38,312 nt of DNA from Oscillospiraceae bacterium (GCA_017399765.1 JAFQBH010000027.1:1-38312); one strand, 5' to 3'; counted from the first letter of the stretch, positions 1 through 8,039 are shown. Numbers and translations: made by a program. Notes: generated by a model from the sequence alone, not told the origin.

Positions 1-141
1 GATAACTCGCTGCCTTGAAAAATGTGCATCGTAATTTCTCAAAAACTGATACCAAAGCTTGTTTTCCTCCGGTGTCATATTTTTGCGCAGCTCCCGGGAC
101 AGTTCCCTTAATTTCGGGTTTGCTTCAAAATTTCTCGGCAA
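1..141 (-). CDS. DUF559 endonuclease-like protein, N-terminal part (cut by window edge)
   Basis: Reading leftward from a TTG at 141-139 gives 47 in-frame residues running off the window. They contain MTPEENKLWYQFLRNY followed by FSRQRVI, the N-terminal signature of DUF559 proteins, which are small proteins related to very-short-patch-repair endonucleases. The catalytic region lies outside the window. The start is chosen because GGAGGG sits about six bases upstream of the TTG. That Shine-Dalgarno sequence is itself the end of an intergenic R1 repeat, so the repeat appears to supply the ribosome binding site. In many Firmicutes mnmG follows mnmE; here this gene does. Its cellular function is not known; a role with the repeats is speculation. 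Confidence 0.7.
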   Translation of the reverse strand, partial: MPRNFEANPKLRELSRELRKNMTPEENKLWYQFLRNYDAHFSRQRVI

Positions 142-144
142 AAC

Positions 145-194
145 TATCCCTCCTCCGTCATCGCTTCGCGATGACACCTCCTCCTCCGAGGAGG
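145..194. repeat. R1 hairpin repeat between mnmE and the DUF559 gene
   Basis: On the minus strand it reads CCTCCTC/GAGGAGG hairpin, GAGGTG, hairpin TCATCGC-GAA-GCGATGA, then GGAGGGAT. It begins directly at the mnmE stop codon and ends as the SD of the next gene. Confidence 0.85.
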
Positions 195-1559
195 TTATTT
201 TCCAACGCAGAATCTTTCGAATACCTTTTCAATAACAGCGTCGCTGGCTTTTTCGCCGGTGAGTTCATAAAGCGCATCAAGAGAAGTTTCGATGCAAATT
301 CCAACCGCGTCAAGGGTCATTCCAAAAGCGACCGCTTCCAGCGCTTCATCAATGGCTTTTTTTGCTCTGCGGACACAGTCCAGCTGGCGTTCGTTTGCCA
401 TAACAGGTTCCGCCGGGTCAAGGTCCGCGGTTTTGAGTACCTTTGCAAGGGCGCTTCGGAATTCTTCTTCCCCGTCGCCTTTTCTTGCGGAAATTGTGAC
501 CACGTTTTCAAAACCGGCCTTAACCGCGTCAACGTCCGCCTGAAGTTCAAGGTCGGATTTGTTGATAACCGCTACCGCCGGTCTGCCTTTGAGCTTTTCG
601 ATAAGCTCAAAGTCCGTTTCATCAAAAGGCCTGCTGGAATCGAAAACCGCAATTACTACGTCACAGCGGTCGATTTCCGTATTTGCCATATCAACGCCGA
701 TGCGTTCAACGGCGTCTTCGGTGTCCCGAAGTCCCGCGGTATCAAGAAGGCGAATCGGAATATCGCCAACGAGCACGCTTTCCTCAACAACGTCCCTGGT
801 CGTTCCGGCAATTTCGGTAACAATGCTTCTGTCCCTTCCGGAAATAAGGTTCATAAGGGTGGATTTTCCGACGTTGGGCTTTCCGGCAATAACGGTGGTG
901 GCGCCTTCGCGGATAATTTTTCCCGCATCATAAGTTTCCATAAGGCGTTTGAGCACAGCTTCGGTCTCTTTGAGCACACTTTCGAGATGTTCGTCCGAAA
1001 GTTCCTCAACGTCCTCTTCCGGATAATCGCTCCAGGCTGCAAGATGGGTTTCAAGCTCCGTAAGGCTTTCCGTAACGGAGCGGATTTTTCGATAAAGAGC
1101 GCCGTCCCTCATAACAAGGGCGGCTTTTCCGGCGCTGGCGGATTTTGAAGAGATAAGATCCATAACCGCTTCCGCCTGGGTAAGGGTAAGTTTTCCGTTG
1201 AGGAGTGCCCTTTTTGTAAATTCGCCCGGTCCTGCGAGATTTACACCGCAATCCAAAGCAGCCCTGAGCACCCTTTTCAAAAGCGCCGGACTTCCGTGGC
1301 ATGAAAATTCAACGGTGTTTTCGCCGGTATAACTTTTCGGCGCAACAAAAACCGTCGCAACCGCTTCATCAATGTCGCCTTCCCTGTCGAAAACCCTTCC
1401 GTAGGCGCAGGAATATCCCCCAAGGGTGGAAAGTTCCTTTCCGCCTTTAAAAGGGCGGAACATTTTTTCCCCAACGGAAATTGCTTCCTCTCCGGAAATT
1501 CTAATAACTCCAAGACCGGAAGCGGAAAGGGGCGTTGAAATTGCGGCAATGGTGCTCAT
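195..1559 (-). CDS. mnmE: tRNA modification GTPase MnmE
   Basis: MnmE works with MnmG to install the 5-carboxymethylaminomethyl (or aminomethyl) group on wobble uridine 34 of certain tRNAs, using a folate one-carbon donor and GTP. The 454-residue protein has the full family length. It has an N-terminal folate-binding domain (about 1-118), helical parts, and an inserted G domain: Walker A GKPNVGKS at 226-233, switch TTRD at 253-256, DTAG at 273-276 and NKSD at 333-336. It ends in FCVGK; the cysteine (C451) is the family's conserved C-terminal catalytic cysteine. A GGAGG lies seven bases before the ATG. It is the last of the jag-yidC group in synteny, but a terminator at 1751-1790 and repeats separate it from jag, so it may be transcribed on its own. 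MnmG is not in the window. Confidence 0.97.
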   Translation of the reverse strand: MSTIAAISTPLSASGLGVIRISGEEAISVGEKMFRPFKGGKELSTLGGYSCAYGRVFDREGDIDEAVATVFVAPKSYTGENTVEFSCHGSPALLKRVLRAALDCGVNLAGPGEFTKRALLNGKLTLTQAEAVMDLISSKSASAGKAALVMRDGALYRKIRSVTESLTELETHLAAWSDYPEEDVEELSDEHLESVLKETEAVLKRLMETYDAGKIIREGATTVIAGKPNVGKSTLMNLISGRDRSIVTEIAGTTRDVVEESVLVGDIPIRLLDTAGLRDTEDAVERIGVDMANTEIDRCDVVIAVFDSSRPFDETDFELIEKLKGRPAVAVINKSDLELQADVDAVKAGFENVVTISARKGDGEEEFRSALAKVLKTADLDPAEPVMANERQLDCVRRAKKAIDEALEAVAFGMTLDAVGICIETSLDALYELTGEKASDAVIEKVFERFCVGK

Positions 1560-1577
1560 TTGTTTTCCTCCTTCATA

Positions 1578-1731
1578 AGCCCCCCTTGCCTAAAGGGGGG
1601 TGGTTCTGACCTTTGGTCAGAACCGGGGGGATTCCTTTTTAAAAAAATCCCTTTGTTTTATAATGGAACCGTAAACGGAAAAAGAATCCCTCCACCGCTT
1701 CGCGGTCCCCCTCCCTTTAACAAGGGAGGCT
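1578..1731. repeat. Inverted pair of R1 repeats upstream of mnmE
   Basis: Left unit 1578-1634 has a CCCCCCTT/AAGGGGGG hairpin and a GGTTCTGACC/GGTCAGAACC hairpin ending GGGGATT. Right unit 1685-1731 is inverted: AATCCCTCC, ACCGC-TTC-GCGGT, then CCTCCCTTTAACAAGGGAGG. About 50 unrelated bases separate the two, giving a small element with inverted ends. Confidence 0.8.
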
Positions 1732-1750
1732 AATATCCTATTATATATTA

Positions 1751-1790
1751 TAAAAAGAGCCGGCACTGAAATCAAGTGCCGGCTAAACTT
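1751..1790 (-). terminator. Rho-independent terminator after jag
   Basis: A perfect 9-bp stem (GCCGGCACT at 1759-1767, AGTGCCGGC at 1775-1783) with a 7-base loop is followed, leftward, by TCTTTTTA. A T-run on the other side could also make it bidirectional. Confidence 0.85.
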
Positions 1791-1810
1791 TTTTTAATAT
1801 TTCCCAAATT

Positions 1811-1842
1811 TTAATGTAGGGCGGGGGCTTGTTCCCGCCGGA
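1811..1842. repeat. R3 repeat fragment
   Basis: Contains TTAATGTAGGGCGGGGGC and the complementary CCCGCC arm. It lies just downstream of the jag stop codon. Confidence 0.75.
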
Positions 1843-1851
1843 TTCTTAAAA

Positions 1852-2916
1852 TCAGTCAAGGTCGATTCTTCCGTAAAGAGAAAGGGAAGTTGCGTCGTTC
1901 TTGGGCGGTTCGTTGGAAGGCGGAACAATAACTTTCTTGCTCTCTCTGGGAGCGCGGTTACCTTTTCCGTTTCTTCTGTCGCCTTTGTTGTCGCGGAATT
2001 TTCTGTCGCCGCGGGGTTTTGCTCCTTCAATAGGGCTGATAACAACTCTTCTGTTGGGTTCGCTTCCAATGGATTTGGAAGTTGCGCCGGAAACGGTCTG
2101 AACGGTGGAATGAACGATTCTGCGTTCATAGGGGTTCATGGGTTCAAGAGTGATGGAACGTCCGGATTTTACTGCGTTTGCCGCGGTTTTTCTTGCATAA
2201 GCGCGAAGGCTTGCTTCACGTTTGCTGCGGTAATCGTCAATATCAAGAACAACGCGGACATAGCTTCCTTCGCTTTTGTTTGCAACAAGGGAAGCAAGGT
2301 ACTGCATTGCGTCAAGGTTATCGCCTCTTCTGCCAACAACGGCGCCCATTTCGTCGCCGGAAAGCTGAAGAACGATCATTCCGTCTTTCTGGGTGTAGGT
2401 TACTTCTGCTTCCGGATAACCGAGAGCGGTAAGAACTTCCTTGATATAGTTAGCAGCGTCGGAACCTTTTCTTTCAAGAACTTCCGGAGCAAGAACTTTT
2501 ACTTCCTCTTTGGGAGCTTCTTCGATTTTTGCTTCTGCGGATTTAACTTCTTTTTTGGGTTCCTGTTTTTTAGGCTGCTGGGGTTTCTGTTCTTTTTTAG
2601 GTTTTTCCTGTTTGGGTTCCTGCTTTTTGGGCTGTTCCTGAACCGGTTTTTCGGCTTTGGGTTTCTGCTCCTTGGTTTCTTTCTTTTTCTTGGGAGCTTC
2701 CGCCTTTTTCTCTTTTATGCCGAACATCTTGTTCCAATAATCTTCGTCAATAATTGCTTTTGCGGTTGCGGGAACAGTTTTAAGTCCAAAAAATTTTTTC
2801 TTCGGTCTTTCGATTATTTCAACAGTAACATATTCACGGTCAACGCCGGCCTTTTCATAGGCGGCTTCGATCGCTTCTTCCACAGTTTTGCCTGTGGCTA
2901 AAAACTCTCTTTCCAT
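1852..2916 (-). CDS. jag: Jag/KhpB RNA-binding protein
   Basis: Jag (KhpB) is a KH/R3H RNA-binding protein encoded beside yidC and, in streptococci, linked to cell elongation. The 354-residue product has a Jag-N domain (1-58, with KKKFFGLK at 39-46), a long Lys/Glu/Pro/Gln linker (about 65-145), a KH domain (about 150-222, with VVGRRGDN at 193-200), an R3H domain (about 223-295, with MNPYERRIVH at 260-269) and a basic C-terminal tail (298-354). Typical family members are about 200-260 residues; the extra length is the linker and tail. The start lies 19 bases after yidC, so the two are probably cotranscribed. A strong terminator follows the stop codon. Confidence 0.95.
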   Translation of the reverse strand: MEREFLATGKTVEEAIEAAYEKAGVDREYVTVEIIERPKKKFFGLKTVPATAKAIIDEDYWNKMFGIKEKKAEAPKKKKETKEQKPKAEKPVQEQPKKQEPKQEKPKKEQKPQQPKKQEPKKEVKSAEAKIEEAPKEEVKVLAPEVLERKGSDAANYIKEVLTALGYPEAEVTYTQKDGMIVLQLSGDEMGAVVGRRGDNLDAMQYLASLVANKSEGSYVRVVLDIDDYRSKREASLRAYARKTAANAVKSGRSITLEPMNPYERRIVHSTVQTVSGATSKSIGSEPNRRVVISPIEGAKPRGDRKFRDNKGDRRNGKGNRAPRESKKVIVPPSNEPPKNDATSLSLYGRIDLD

Positions 2917-2935
2917 TTTTCAAAAAGCCTCCTGC

Positions 2936-4024
2936 TTATTTAAGGTCTTCGTCGGTAACTTCTTCGTAAGTTTCGCCGTATTTTTCAGCGGCGCGTTTTC
3001 TTGCTTCCGCAAGTTTTCTCTTGTTGATTTCCCTCTGGGAAGGATCGTCGTTCTGAGCGTATTTTGCGTTTCTTTCTTTCTGAAGCTCTTTAAGTCTTTC
3101 TCTTGCTTCGGCTCTCTGCTGTTTTTTTGCTTCTTTAACAGCCTCTGCCTCTGCTTCCGCTTGTTCAGCAAGCTTTTTGGGGTTAAGGAAAATGTTGAAA
3201 GCAACGCTCTGGATAAACTGGAAAACAGCGGAAAGGGTCCAATAGAAACCTGCCGCAGCGGGAACAACAAATCCGATGTAAACGGACATAAGAGGCATGG
3301 TGTAGAGCATGATGTTCATGGCTCCGCCGCCCTGGTTTCCGTTGGGGTTGGATTTCTGCATATAGAAAGTCATTCCGAGCTGGAAAAGTCCGCAAAGGAT
3401 CGGAATAAGAAGATACCAGTTGAATCCGCCTTCATAAGTAAGGGCAAATTTCGGAACAACGCCAAGGTCAAGACCGAAAAGGGTCATGTCAAAATTGGCG
3501 ATTTTTGTAATGATTTCCTGGTCAAAATCCGCAAAAAGAGCGGTTTCTTCCTGGATAATGTTAAGAAGTTTAATTTCGTTGTAATAGGAATGTGCTTCAA
3601 AAGCATGTCCTGCCGCGGAAGCAACTTCGATCATTTCGTCGATAACAGTGTTGCTGACGCGGAAAATGTGATAGATAGGTTTATAAACAACGTCGATAAC
3701 ACCGAAAAGAATCGGGAACTGGATAAGGGAAGGAAGGCAGCCGCTCATGGGGTTATAGCCTTCTTCGGTATAAAGTTTTTGGATTTCTTCGTTATATCTT
3801 TCTTTGTTGTTGCTGTATTTTTCCTGAATTCTTTTAAGTTTCGGCTGGAAAACGGCCATTTTGGCCTGCTCTTTCTGCTGTTTTACAGAAAGAGGAAGAA
3901 GCGCAAGCTTTGTAACAAGGGTAAAAACGGTAATAGCAAGCGCATAGTTGTTTCCGGTAAGCAAATAACAGCCCAGCATTACAAAGCCGAGCGGCCAGCC
4001 GAAAATTTTCATGATAAACTGCAT
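2936..4024 (-). CDS. yidC: Membrane protein insertase YidC/OxaA (SpoIIIJ type)
   Basis: YidC inserts and folds inner-membrane proteins, alone or with SecYEG. The 362-residue protein begins with a hydrophobic segment rather than the large periplasmic domain of Gram-negative YidC, as in Gram-positive homologues. Conserved core pieces are FTLVTKLALLPL (about 34-45), KQQKEQAKM (48-56), GYNPMSGCLPSLIQFPI and the C-terminal membrane helices with VVPAAAGFYWTLSA. The hydrophilic-groove arginine of Bacillus SpoIIIJ corresponds to Lys39 here, a conservative change. A long charged tail (about 285-362) may contact the ribosome, as in other Gram-positive YidCs. Its ATG shares one base with the yidD stop codon (TAATG), and GGAGGAAGG precedes it, indicating translational coupling. 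Confidence 0.96.
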   Translation of the reverse strand: MQFIMKIFGWPLGFVMLGCYLLTGNNYALAITVFTLVTKLALLPLSVKQQKEQAKMAVFQPKLKRIQEKYSNNKERYNEEIQKLYTEEGYNPMSGCLPSLIQFPILFGVIDVVYKPIYHIFRVSNTVIDEMIEVASAAGHAFEAHSYYNEIKLLNIIQEETALFADFDQEIITKIANFDMTLFGLDLGVVPKFALTYEGGFNWYLLIPILCGLFQLGMTFYMQKSNPNGNQGGGAMNIMLYTMPLMSVYIGFVVPAAAGFYWTLSAVFQFIQSVAFNIFLNPKKLAEQAEAEAEAVKEAKKQQRAEARERLKELQKERNAKYAQNDDPSQREINKRKLAEARKRAAEKYGETYEEVTDEDLK

Positions 4025-4311
4025 TATTTACCTTCCTCCTGATTTTGGGAGAAGCGGTTTCTGTTTTTCTTTTGTTTTGAATAATAAAAAAGGTCAAATT
4101 TTTCCGGAACGGGGTCAAACCCGCCTTCGTGAAAAGGGTGACAGCGCAAAATTCTCAGAAAGCCAAGTAACCCGCCCCTCATCGCACCGAATCGACTGAT
4201 TGCAGTATATGCGTATGAAGAACAGGTGGGATAATACCGGCAACAAGGCCTTTTATAAGGAGAAATCGCCGTCTGATAAAAACGGATTATTAACAGAAAC
4301 AGCTTTTTCAT
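4024..4311 (-). CDS. yidD: Membrane protein insertion efficiency factor YidD
   Basis: A 95-residue protein with the family core [20 protein letters not shown], then [12 protein letters not shown] and [19 protein letters not shown]. YidD is a membrane-associated factor that assists YidC-dependent insertion. The three cysteines near 23-30 and the HPFHEGG motif are intact. The start overlaps the rnpA stop (ATGA) and the end overlaps the yidC start, so rnpA, yidD and yidC form one coupled unit. Confidence 0.96.
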   Translation of the reverse strand: MKKLFLLIIRFYQTAISPYKRPCCRYYPTCSSYAYTAISRFGAMRGGLLGFLRILRCHPFHEGGFDPVPEKFDLFYYSKQKKNRNRFSQNQEEGK

Positions 4312-4655
4312 AGTTCTTTTGTGCTCTGTAAGGCGCCCAATTTTCCTAATTGGGCGGTCAGGATGGGGGTCAGAGCGGTAGACTTGGTAAATGTTGTTTT
4401 TGTGCGCGCAACAAGGATAATGTCAAATCCCGGTTTGATCATGGGATAAACTTCCCTGAATGCGGCCCTTAAAACCCGCCGTGCTCTGTTTCTCGCAACG
4501 GCGTTTCCGATTTTTTTGCTGGTGGTTAAGCCAAGGCGAACTTTGCCAAGGCGGTTTGGGGAAGCATAACAAATAACGTGGCTGTCAGCAACGCTTTTTC
4601 CCCTTCTGTAGATTCGCAAAAAATCGTTGTTTCTTTTAATCGAAAGTGTTTTCAT
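4308..4655 (-). CDS. rnpA: Ribonuclease P protein component
   Basis: RnpA is the basic protein subunit of RNase P, which removes 5' leaders from pre-tRNA together with the rnpB RNA (not in this window). The 115-residue product has the expected length and the RNR signature [14 protein letters not shown] at 50-63. It starts 20 bases after rpmH. There is no good SD; the short palindrome CGGTTTTAACCG sits directly before the ATG, so translation is probably coupled to or limited relative to rpmH. Confidence 0.96.
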   Translation of the reverse strand: MKTLSIKRNNDFLRIYRRGKSVADSHVICYASPNRLGKVRLGLTTSKKIGNAVARNRARRVLRAAFREVYPMIKPGFDIILVARTKTTFTKSTALTPILTAQLGKLGALQSTKEL

Positions 4656-4675
4656 CGGTTAAAACCGCCGATCAA

Positions 4676-4810
4676 TTAGTAGCTGAGGTGTTTTCTGCCT
4701 TTAGCTCTTCTTGCTGCGAGAACTTTGCGGCCGTTTTTGGTTGCCATTCTTGCGCGGAAGCCGTGTACTTTCTGTCTGTGGAGTTTTTTGGGCTGATAGG
4801 TTCTTTTCAT
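4676..4810 (-). CDS. rpmH: Ribosomal protein bL34
   Basis: A 44-residue, very basic protein starting [19 protein letters not shown] and ending KGRKHLSY, matching bL34 end to end. It is a component of the large ribosomal subunit. The SD AAAGGAGGG lies about ten bases before the ATG. It is the first gene of the leftward rpmH-rnpA-yidD-yidC-jag transcript and lies behind the consensus promoter at 4852-4880. Position next to rnpA and dnaA is the standard arrangement. Confidence 0.98.
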   Translation of the reverse strand: MKRTYQPKKLHRQKVHGFRARMATKNGRKVLAARRAKGRKHLSY

Positions 4811-4851
4811 CTCTGATTTTCCCTCCTTTCGAAATTGCCTTGCAAAATTAG

Positions 4852-4880
4852 ATTATAATGCCCTTTTTCAAAAATGTCAA
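4852..4880 (-). promoter_or_regulatory. Consensus vegetative promoter for rpmH
   Basis: Read leftward: TTGACA (4880-4875), a 17-base spacer, TATAAT (4857-4852). Both hexamers and the spacing match the sigma-A consensus exactly. It lies about 40 bases before the rpmH start. Confidence 0.93.
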
Positions 4881-4952
4881 TATTAAATTTATAATTATAA
4901 TTAATATATAAAGTAAAATAATTACATTTTTATAAAAATTTCTCCCGAATGG

Positions 4953-5131
4953 CAGCCTTCCCAGAGGGGAAGGTGGCAAAACCAAAGGTTTTGACGGATG
5001 AGGGATAAACCCTGTCCCATGAATAACGGGCGAACACATAGGTTCGCCCCTACCGTAATTTAATGTAGGGCGGGGGCAAGCTCCCGCCGTGATAAAAAAT
5101 CCGCCTCCCTTTAATAAAGGGAGGCTTTTTT
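4953..5131. repeat. Composite repeat R1-R2-R3-inverted R1 inside oriC region
   Basis: R1 at 4953-5006 (CCTTCCC..GGGAAGG hairpin, then AAAACC/GGTTTT hairpin, then GAGGGAT), R2 at 5028-5053 (GGGCGAAC/GTTCGCCC), R3 at 5055-5099 and a truncated inverted R1 at 5100-5131 (GCCTCCCTTT/AAAGGGAGGC plus T-run, terminator-like). The same order recurs at 17454-17629. Confidence 0.85.
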
Positions 5132-5230
5132 AATCTTATAACATCATAAAAATAAAACCGCTTTTTTCAACAATTCCTTTATAAATAATAATACATTTAT
5201 AAATATATCGCCAAAAATATGTGGAAAACC

Positions 5231-5259
5231 TTTTCTTTTATATTTTTTTGTGCTATAAT
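5231..5259 (+). promoter_or_regulatory. Likely dnaA promoter
   Basis: TATAAT at 5254-5259 lies about 80 bases before the dnaA ATG. The -35 at 5231-5236 (TTTTCT) is weak. A minus-strand DnaA box at 5220-5228 lies immediately upstream, suggesting DnaA autoregulation. Confidence 0.6.
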
Positions 5260-5337
5260 TTATTCTGTCCTAATTTATATTTTTCTTTTCTTCCATATAA
5301 AAAAAGACAAAAATTTATAATTAAACGGAGGAAAAAA

Positions 5338-6672
5338 ATGAATTCTTTTGATGAAATTCTGGATTTTGTAAAAGATTATTGTAAAACTCAGATGACAGAA
5401 GTTGCCTTTAATCTTTGGATTAAAGATATTGAACCGGTAAAACTTACAGGCGACGAAGCTCATATAAGAGTTAATTCCGAATTCAAAAAAAATATTGTCT
5501 CCGAAAAATACAAAGATCTTCTTTCAAGGGGTTTTGAAAATGTTCTTGGTTTTCTTGTTGAAGTAAAAATAGATTTCAGCACCGAAAATTCCGAAATCCA
5601 AAAACCTTCTTATTCCGTGCAAACTACCGAACCTGCAATAACTGTCGAACCCGGTGAATATGCTTATACATTCGACACTTTTATAGTCGGTTCTTCAAAC
5701 AAATTTGCCCATGCTGCGGCAATGGCTGTCGCAACCCATGATATAAGAAACTATAACCCTCTTTTTATTCACGGCGATTCCGGTCTTGGTAAAACCCATC
5801 TTCTTTTTGCAATAATGAACGAAGTAAAAAGAAGAAAACCCGAAGCAATCGTTGAATATGTAAAAGGTGAAGAATTCACAAACGAACTTATCGCAGCTAT
5901 CCGCAGCCAGACCACTCCCGAGTTCCGTGAAAAATACCGTAAAGTAGATTACCTTCTGGTCGATGATATTCAGTTCATTGCCGGAAGAGATTCCACCCAG
6001 GAAGAATTTTTCCACACTTTCAATGCTCTTTATGAATCCGGCAAACAGATAGTTCTTGTTTCCGACCGTCCTCCGAAAGAAATCAAAACTCTTGAAGACC
6101 GCCTTCGCAACCGTTTTGAAATGGGTCTTATGGCGGATATCCAGCCGGCGGATTTTGAAACAAGAATCGCTATAATTCAAAGAAAAGCCGACCTTCTTAA
6201 AATGGATATGCCCATAGAAGTTGCTGAATATATAGCAAATAACCTTAAAAGCAATATTCGTCAGCTTGAAGGCGCAGTAAAAAACATAAAAGCAAATTCT
6301 CTTATCTATGAAAACAAACCCATAACAATAATGATGGCTCAGACAGCAATCCGCGATATTCTTAATGATAATCAGCCGATTCCCGTCACAATAAGCAAAA
6401 TAATCAGCGAAGTCGGAAGAACTTTCAATATTTCCGAACAGGATATAAAAAGCAACAAGCGCGCCGCCAACATAAGCCGTGCCCGCCAGGTTGCAATGTA
6501 TGTTATCAAAGATATCACTCAAATGAGCATGGCCGCCATCGGAGAAGAATTCGGCGGAAGAGATCATTCAACTGTTGTCTACGCCATAAGCCAGACAGAA
6601 AAAATGATGAAAACAGATTCTCACCTTCGCGAAATAATCGAAGATATAACAAAAAACATAAAAGATATGTAA
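5338..6672 (+). CDS. dnaA: Chromosomal replication initiator DnaA
   Basis: DnaA is the AAA+ ATPase that binds DnaA boxes and opens oriC. The 444-residue protein has domain I (1-80), a short linker (81-108), the AAA+ domain with Walker A GDSGLGKT at 146-153 and Walker B LLVDD at 206-210, the RNRF arginine-finger region near 257-260, and the C-terminal helix-turn-helix with GGRDHST at 406-412 that reads DnaA boxes. The frame stays open 39 codons further upstream, but that segment includes the promoter; the ATG at 5338 has GGAGG seven bases before it and matches the normal DnaA N-terminus. Codon use is more AT-rich than in gyrA. The gene is flanked on both sides by DnaA boxes. Confidence 0.98.
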   Translation: MNSFDEILDFVKDYCKTQMTEVAFNLWIKDIEPVKLTGDEAHIRVNSEFKKNIVSEKYKDLLSRGFENVLGFLVEVKIDFSTENSEIQKPSYSVQTTEPAITVEPGEYAYTFDTFIVGSSNKFAHAAAMAVATHDIRNYNPLFIHGDSGLGKTHLLFAIMNEVKRRKPEAIVEYVKGEEFTNELIAAIRSQTTPEFREKYRKVDYLLVDDIQFIAGRDSTQEEFFHTFNALYESGKQIVLVSDRPPKEIKTLEDRLRNRFEMGLMADIQPADFETRIAIIQRKADLLKMDMPIEVAEYIANNLKSNIRQLEGAVKNIKANSLIYENKPITIMMAQTAIRDILNDNQPIPVTISKIISEVGRTFNISEQDIKSNKRAANISRARQVAMYVIKDITQMSMAAIGEEFGGRDHSTVVYAISQTEKMMKTDSHLREIIEDITKNIKDM

Positions 6673-6930
6673 ACTTTTCCACATGTTGAAAATTTATAAA
6701 ACAATGTTAATTTAACAGAGTTTTCACAATATAACATTTTTTATTCAACAAGGCAATTTTTACGTTTTTTTCTTTCAACTTTTCAAAATTTTTTCAAGAT
6801 TTCAAAACTGAAAACAAAAACATAAAAAAACGCATAAAAAAGCATGTCCGAAAAGTTTTCAACATTATCAACAACCCCTACTATTATTACTTAATAATAC
6901 TATTCTTTCTTTCTATCGGGAGGAGATTTT
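6673..6930. other. oriC right part: dnaA-dnaN intergenic region
   Basis: A 258-base AT-rich segment. DnaA-box-like 9-mers are seen at 6675-6683 (+, TTTTCCACA), 6684-6692 (-, TTTTCAACA; head to head with the first), 6742-6750 (+, TATTCAACA), 6856-6864 (+, TTTTCAACA) and 6865-6873 (+, TTATCAACA). The unwinding element lies at the right end (6856-6893). The dnaN SD GGGAGGAG is at 6918-6925. Confidence 0.85.
6856..6893 (+). promoter_or_regulatory. oriC basal unwinding element with DnaA-trios
   Basis: Two directly abutting DnaA boxes (6856-6873) are followed by ACCC and then CTA CTA TTA TTA CTT (6878-6892). On the complementary strand, read 3'-5', this is GAT GAT AAT AAT GAA. The order box, C-rich spacer, trios matches the Bacillus subtilis unwinding system described for DnaA-trios. 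Confidence 0.82.
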
Positions 6931-8034
6931 ATGAAATTTTCTTGCAGCCGCCAGGAACTTTCCGAAGCGCTCAACAACGTAACCCGTGCTGTCGCAGCAA
7001 AAACAACACATCCTGCAATGGAAGGCGTCTTAATTGTCGCAGAAGATGAAAGACTTACATTAAGCTGTTACAATATGGAACTTGGCATAACAACTTATAT
7101 GCCTGCCAGAATTTCCGAAAACGGTTCTATTGTTCTTAATGCAAAACTTTTCTTTGATATGGTTCGCCGTCTTGCTTCGGAAAAAATTGAAATTGAAAGC
7201 GATGAAAAATTTATTACAAAAATTCGCGGCGGCGCTGCGGAATATAATATCATCGGAATTGAAGCGGAAGAATTCCCTCAGGTTCCTTCTGTTGATGAAA
7301 AAATCAATTTCACCATAAAACAGGAAACCCTTAAGAGCATGATTGACCAGACAATTTTTGCTGTTGCGGTGAACGATTTCAAACCCGTTCACACCGGTTC
7401 AAAATTCATTATCAAAGACCATGTTCTTTCCGTTGTTTCCGTCGATGGTTTCCGCCTTGCGATCCGCCAGGAACAAGTTGGCTATGGCGACGAACTCGAT
7501 TTCATCGTTCCGGGAAAATCCCTTTCCGAAGTTGCAAAACTTCTTGAAGGCGATGAAGACGTTCTTATTGCTCTTTCCCAGAAACATATTATCTTCAGAG
7601 TTGGCAGATATGATGTTGTTTCCCGCCTTCTCGAAGGAGATTTCATTGATTTCCGCTCTTCAATTCCCGCTTCTTCCAACACTGTAGTTGAAGTAAAAGT
7701 AAGGGATTTTCTCAACTCCATCGACAGAACCAGCCTTCTCATAAACGACAGACTTAAAAGCCCAATTCGCCTTTCCATAGGTAACGGCGAAATTAAAATT
7801 TCCTGCTCAACCGCTCTCGGAAAAATCAGCGACGTTGTTGAGTGCGATATAAAAGGCGAACCCGTGGATATGGGCTTCAATAACAGATATCTTCTCGAAG
7901 CGCTCAGAGCCACCGGCTGCGATAAAGTAAAAATGATAATCAACAGCCCTCTTTCTCCGGTAAAAATCGTTCCGATGGAAGGCGAAAGCTTCCTCTTCCT
8001 TGTTCTTCCGGTAAGAATGAAAGCGGATATCTGA
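6931..8034 (+). CDS. dnaN: DNA polymerase III beta subunit (sliding clamp)
   Basis: DnaN forms the ring-shaped dimer that tethers the replicative polymerase and many repair proteins to DNA. The 367-residue product has the usual length and three repeated clamp folds. It starts MKFSCSRQELSEAL, contains SVVSVDGFRLAIR in the middle domain and ends with FLVLPVRM, the typical C-terminal strand beside the clamp-binding pocket. GGGAGGAG precedes the ATG. It follows dnaA, with the origin unwinding element between them, as in other Firmicutes. Confidence 0.98.
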   Translation: MKFSCSRQELSEALNNVTRAVAAKTTHPAMEGVLIVAEDERLTLSCYNMELGITTYMPARISENGSIVLNAKLFFDMVRRLASEKIEIESDEKFITKIRGGAAEYNIIGIEAEEFPQVPSVDEKINFTIKQETLKSMIDQTIFAVAVNDFKPVHTGSKFIIKDHVLSVVSVDGFRLAIRQEQVGYGDELDFIVPGKSLSEVAKLLEGDEDVLIALSQKHIIFRVGRYDVVSRLLEGDFIDFRSSIPASSNTVVEVKVRDFLNSIDRTSLLINDRLKSPIRLSIGNGEIKISCSTALGKISDVVECDIKGEPVDMGFNNRYLLEALRATGCDKVKMIINSPLSPVKIVPMEGESFLFLVLPVRMKADI

Positions 8035-8039
8035 AAAAA

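Larger units (their letters stand above)
4816..5337. other. oriC left part: rpmH-dnaA intergenic region
   Basis: 522 bases without a gene. They hold the divergent rpmH and dnaA promoters, AT-rich stretches, a composite repeat (4953-5131) and two DnaA boxes of the TTATCCACA type with one or two changes: TTTTCAACA on the plus strand at 5164-5172 and TTTTCCACA on the minus strand at 5220-5228. Together with 6673-6930 this forms a bipartite origin around dnaA, as in Bacillus subtilis. Confidence 0.8.

Noticed and set aside
5221-5337. N-terminal extension of DnaA by 39 residues
   Set aside because: The segment contains the -10 box and has no SD, while GGAGG precedes the ATG at 5338.
4811-6930. 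Second replication gene set or plasmid origin
   Set aside because: The boxes, trios and gene order are explained by chromosomal oriC; no Rep protein is present.
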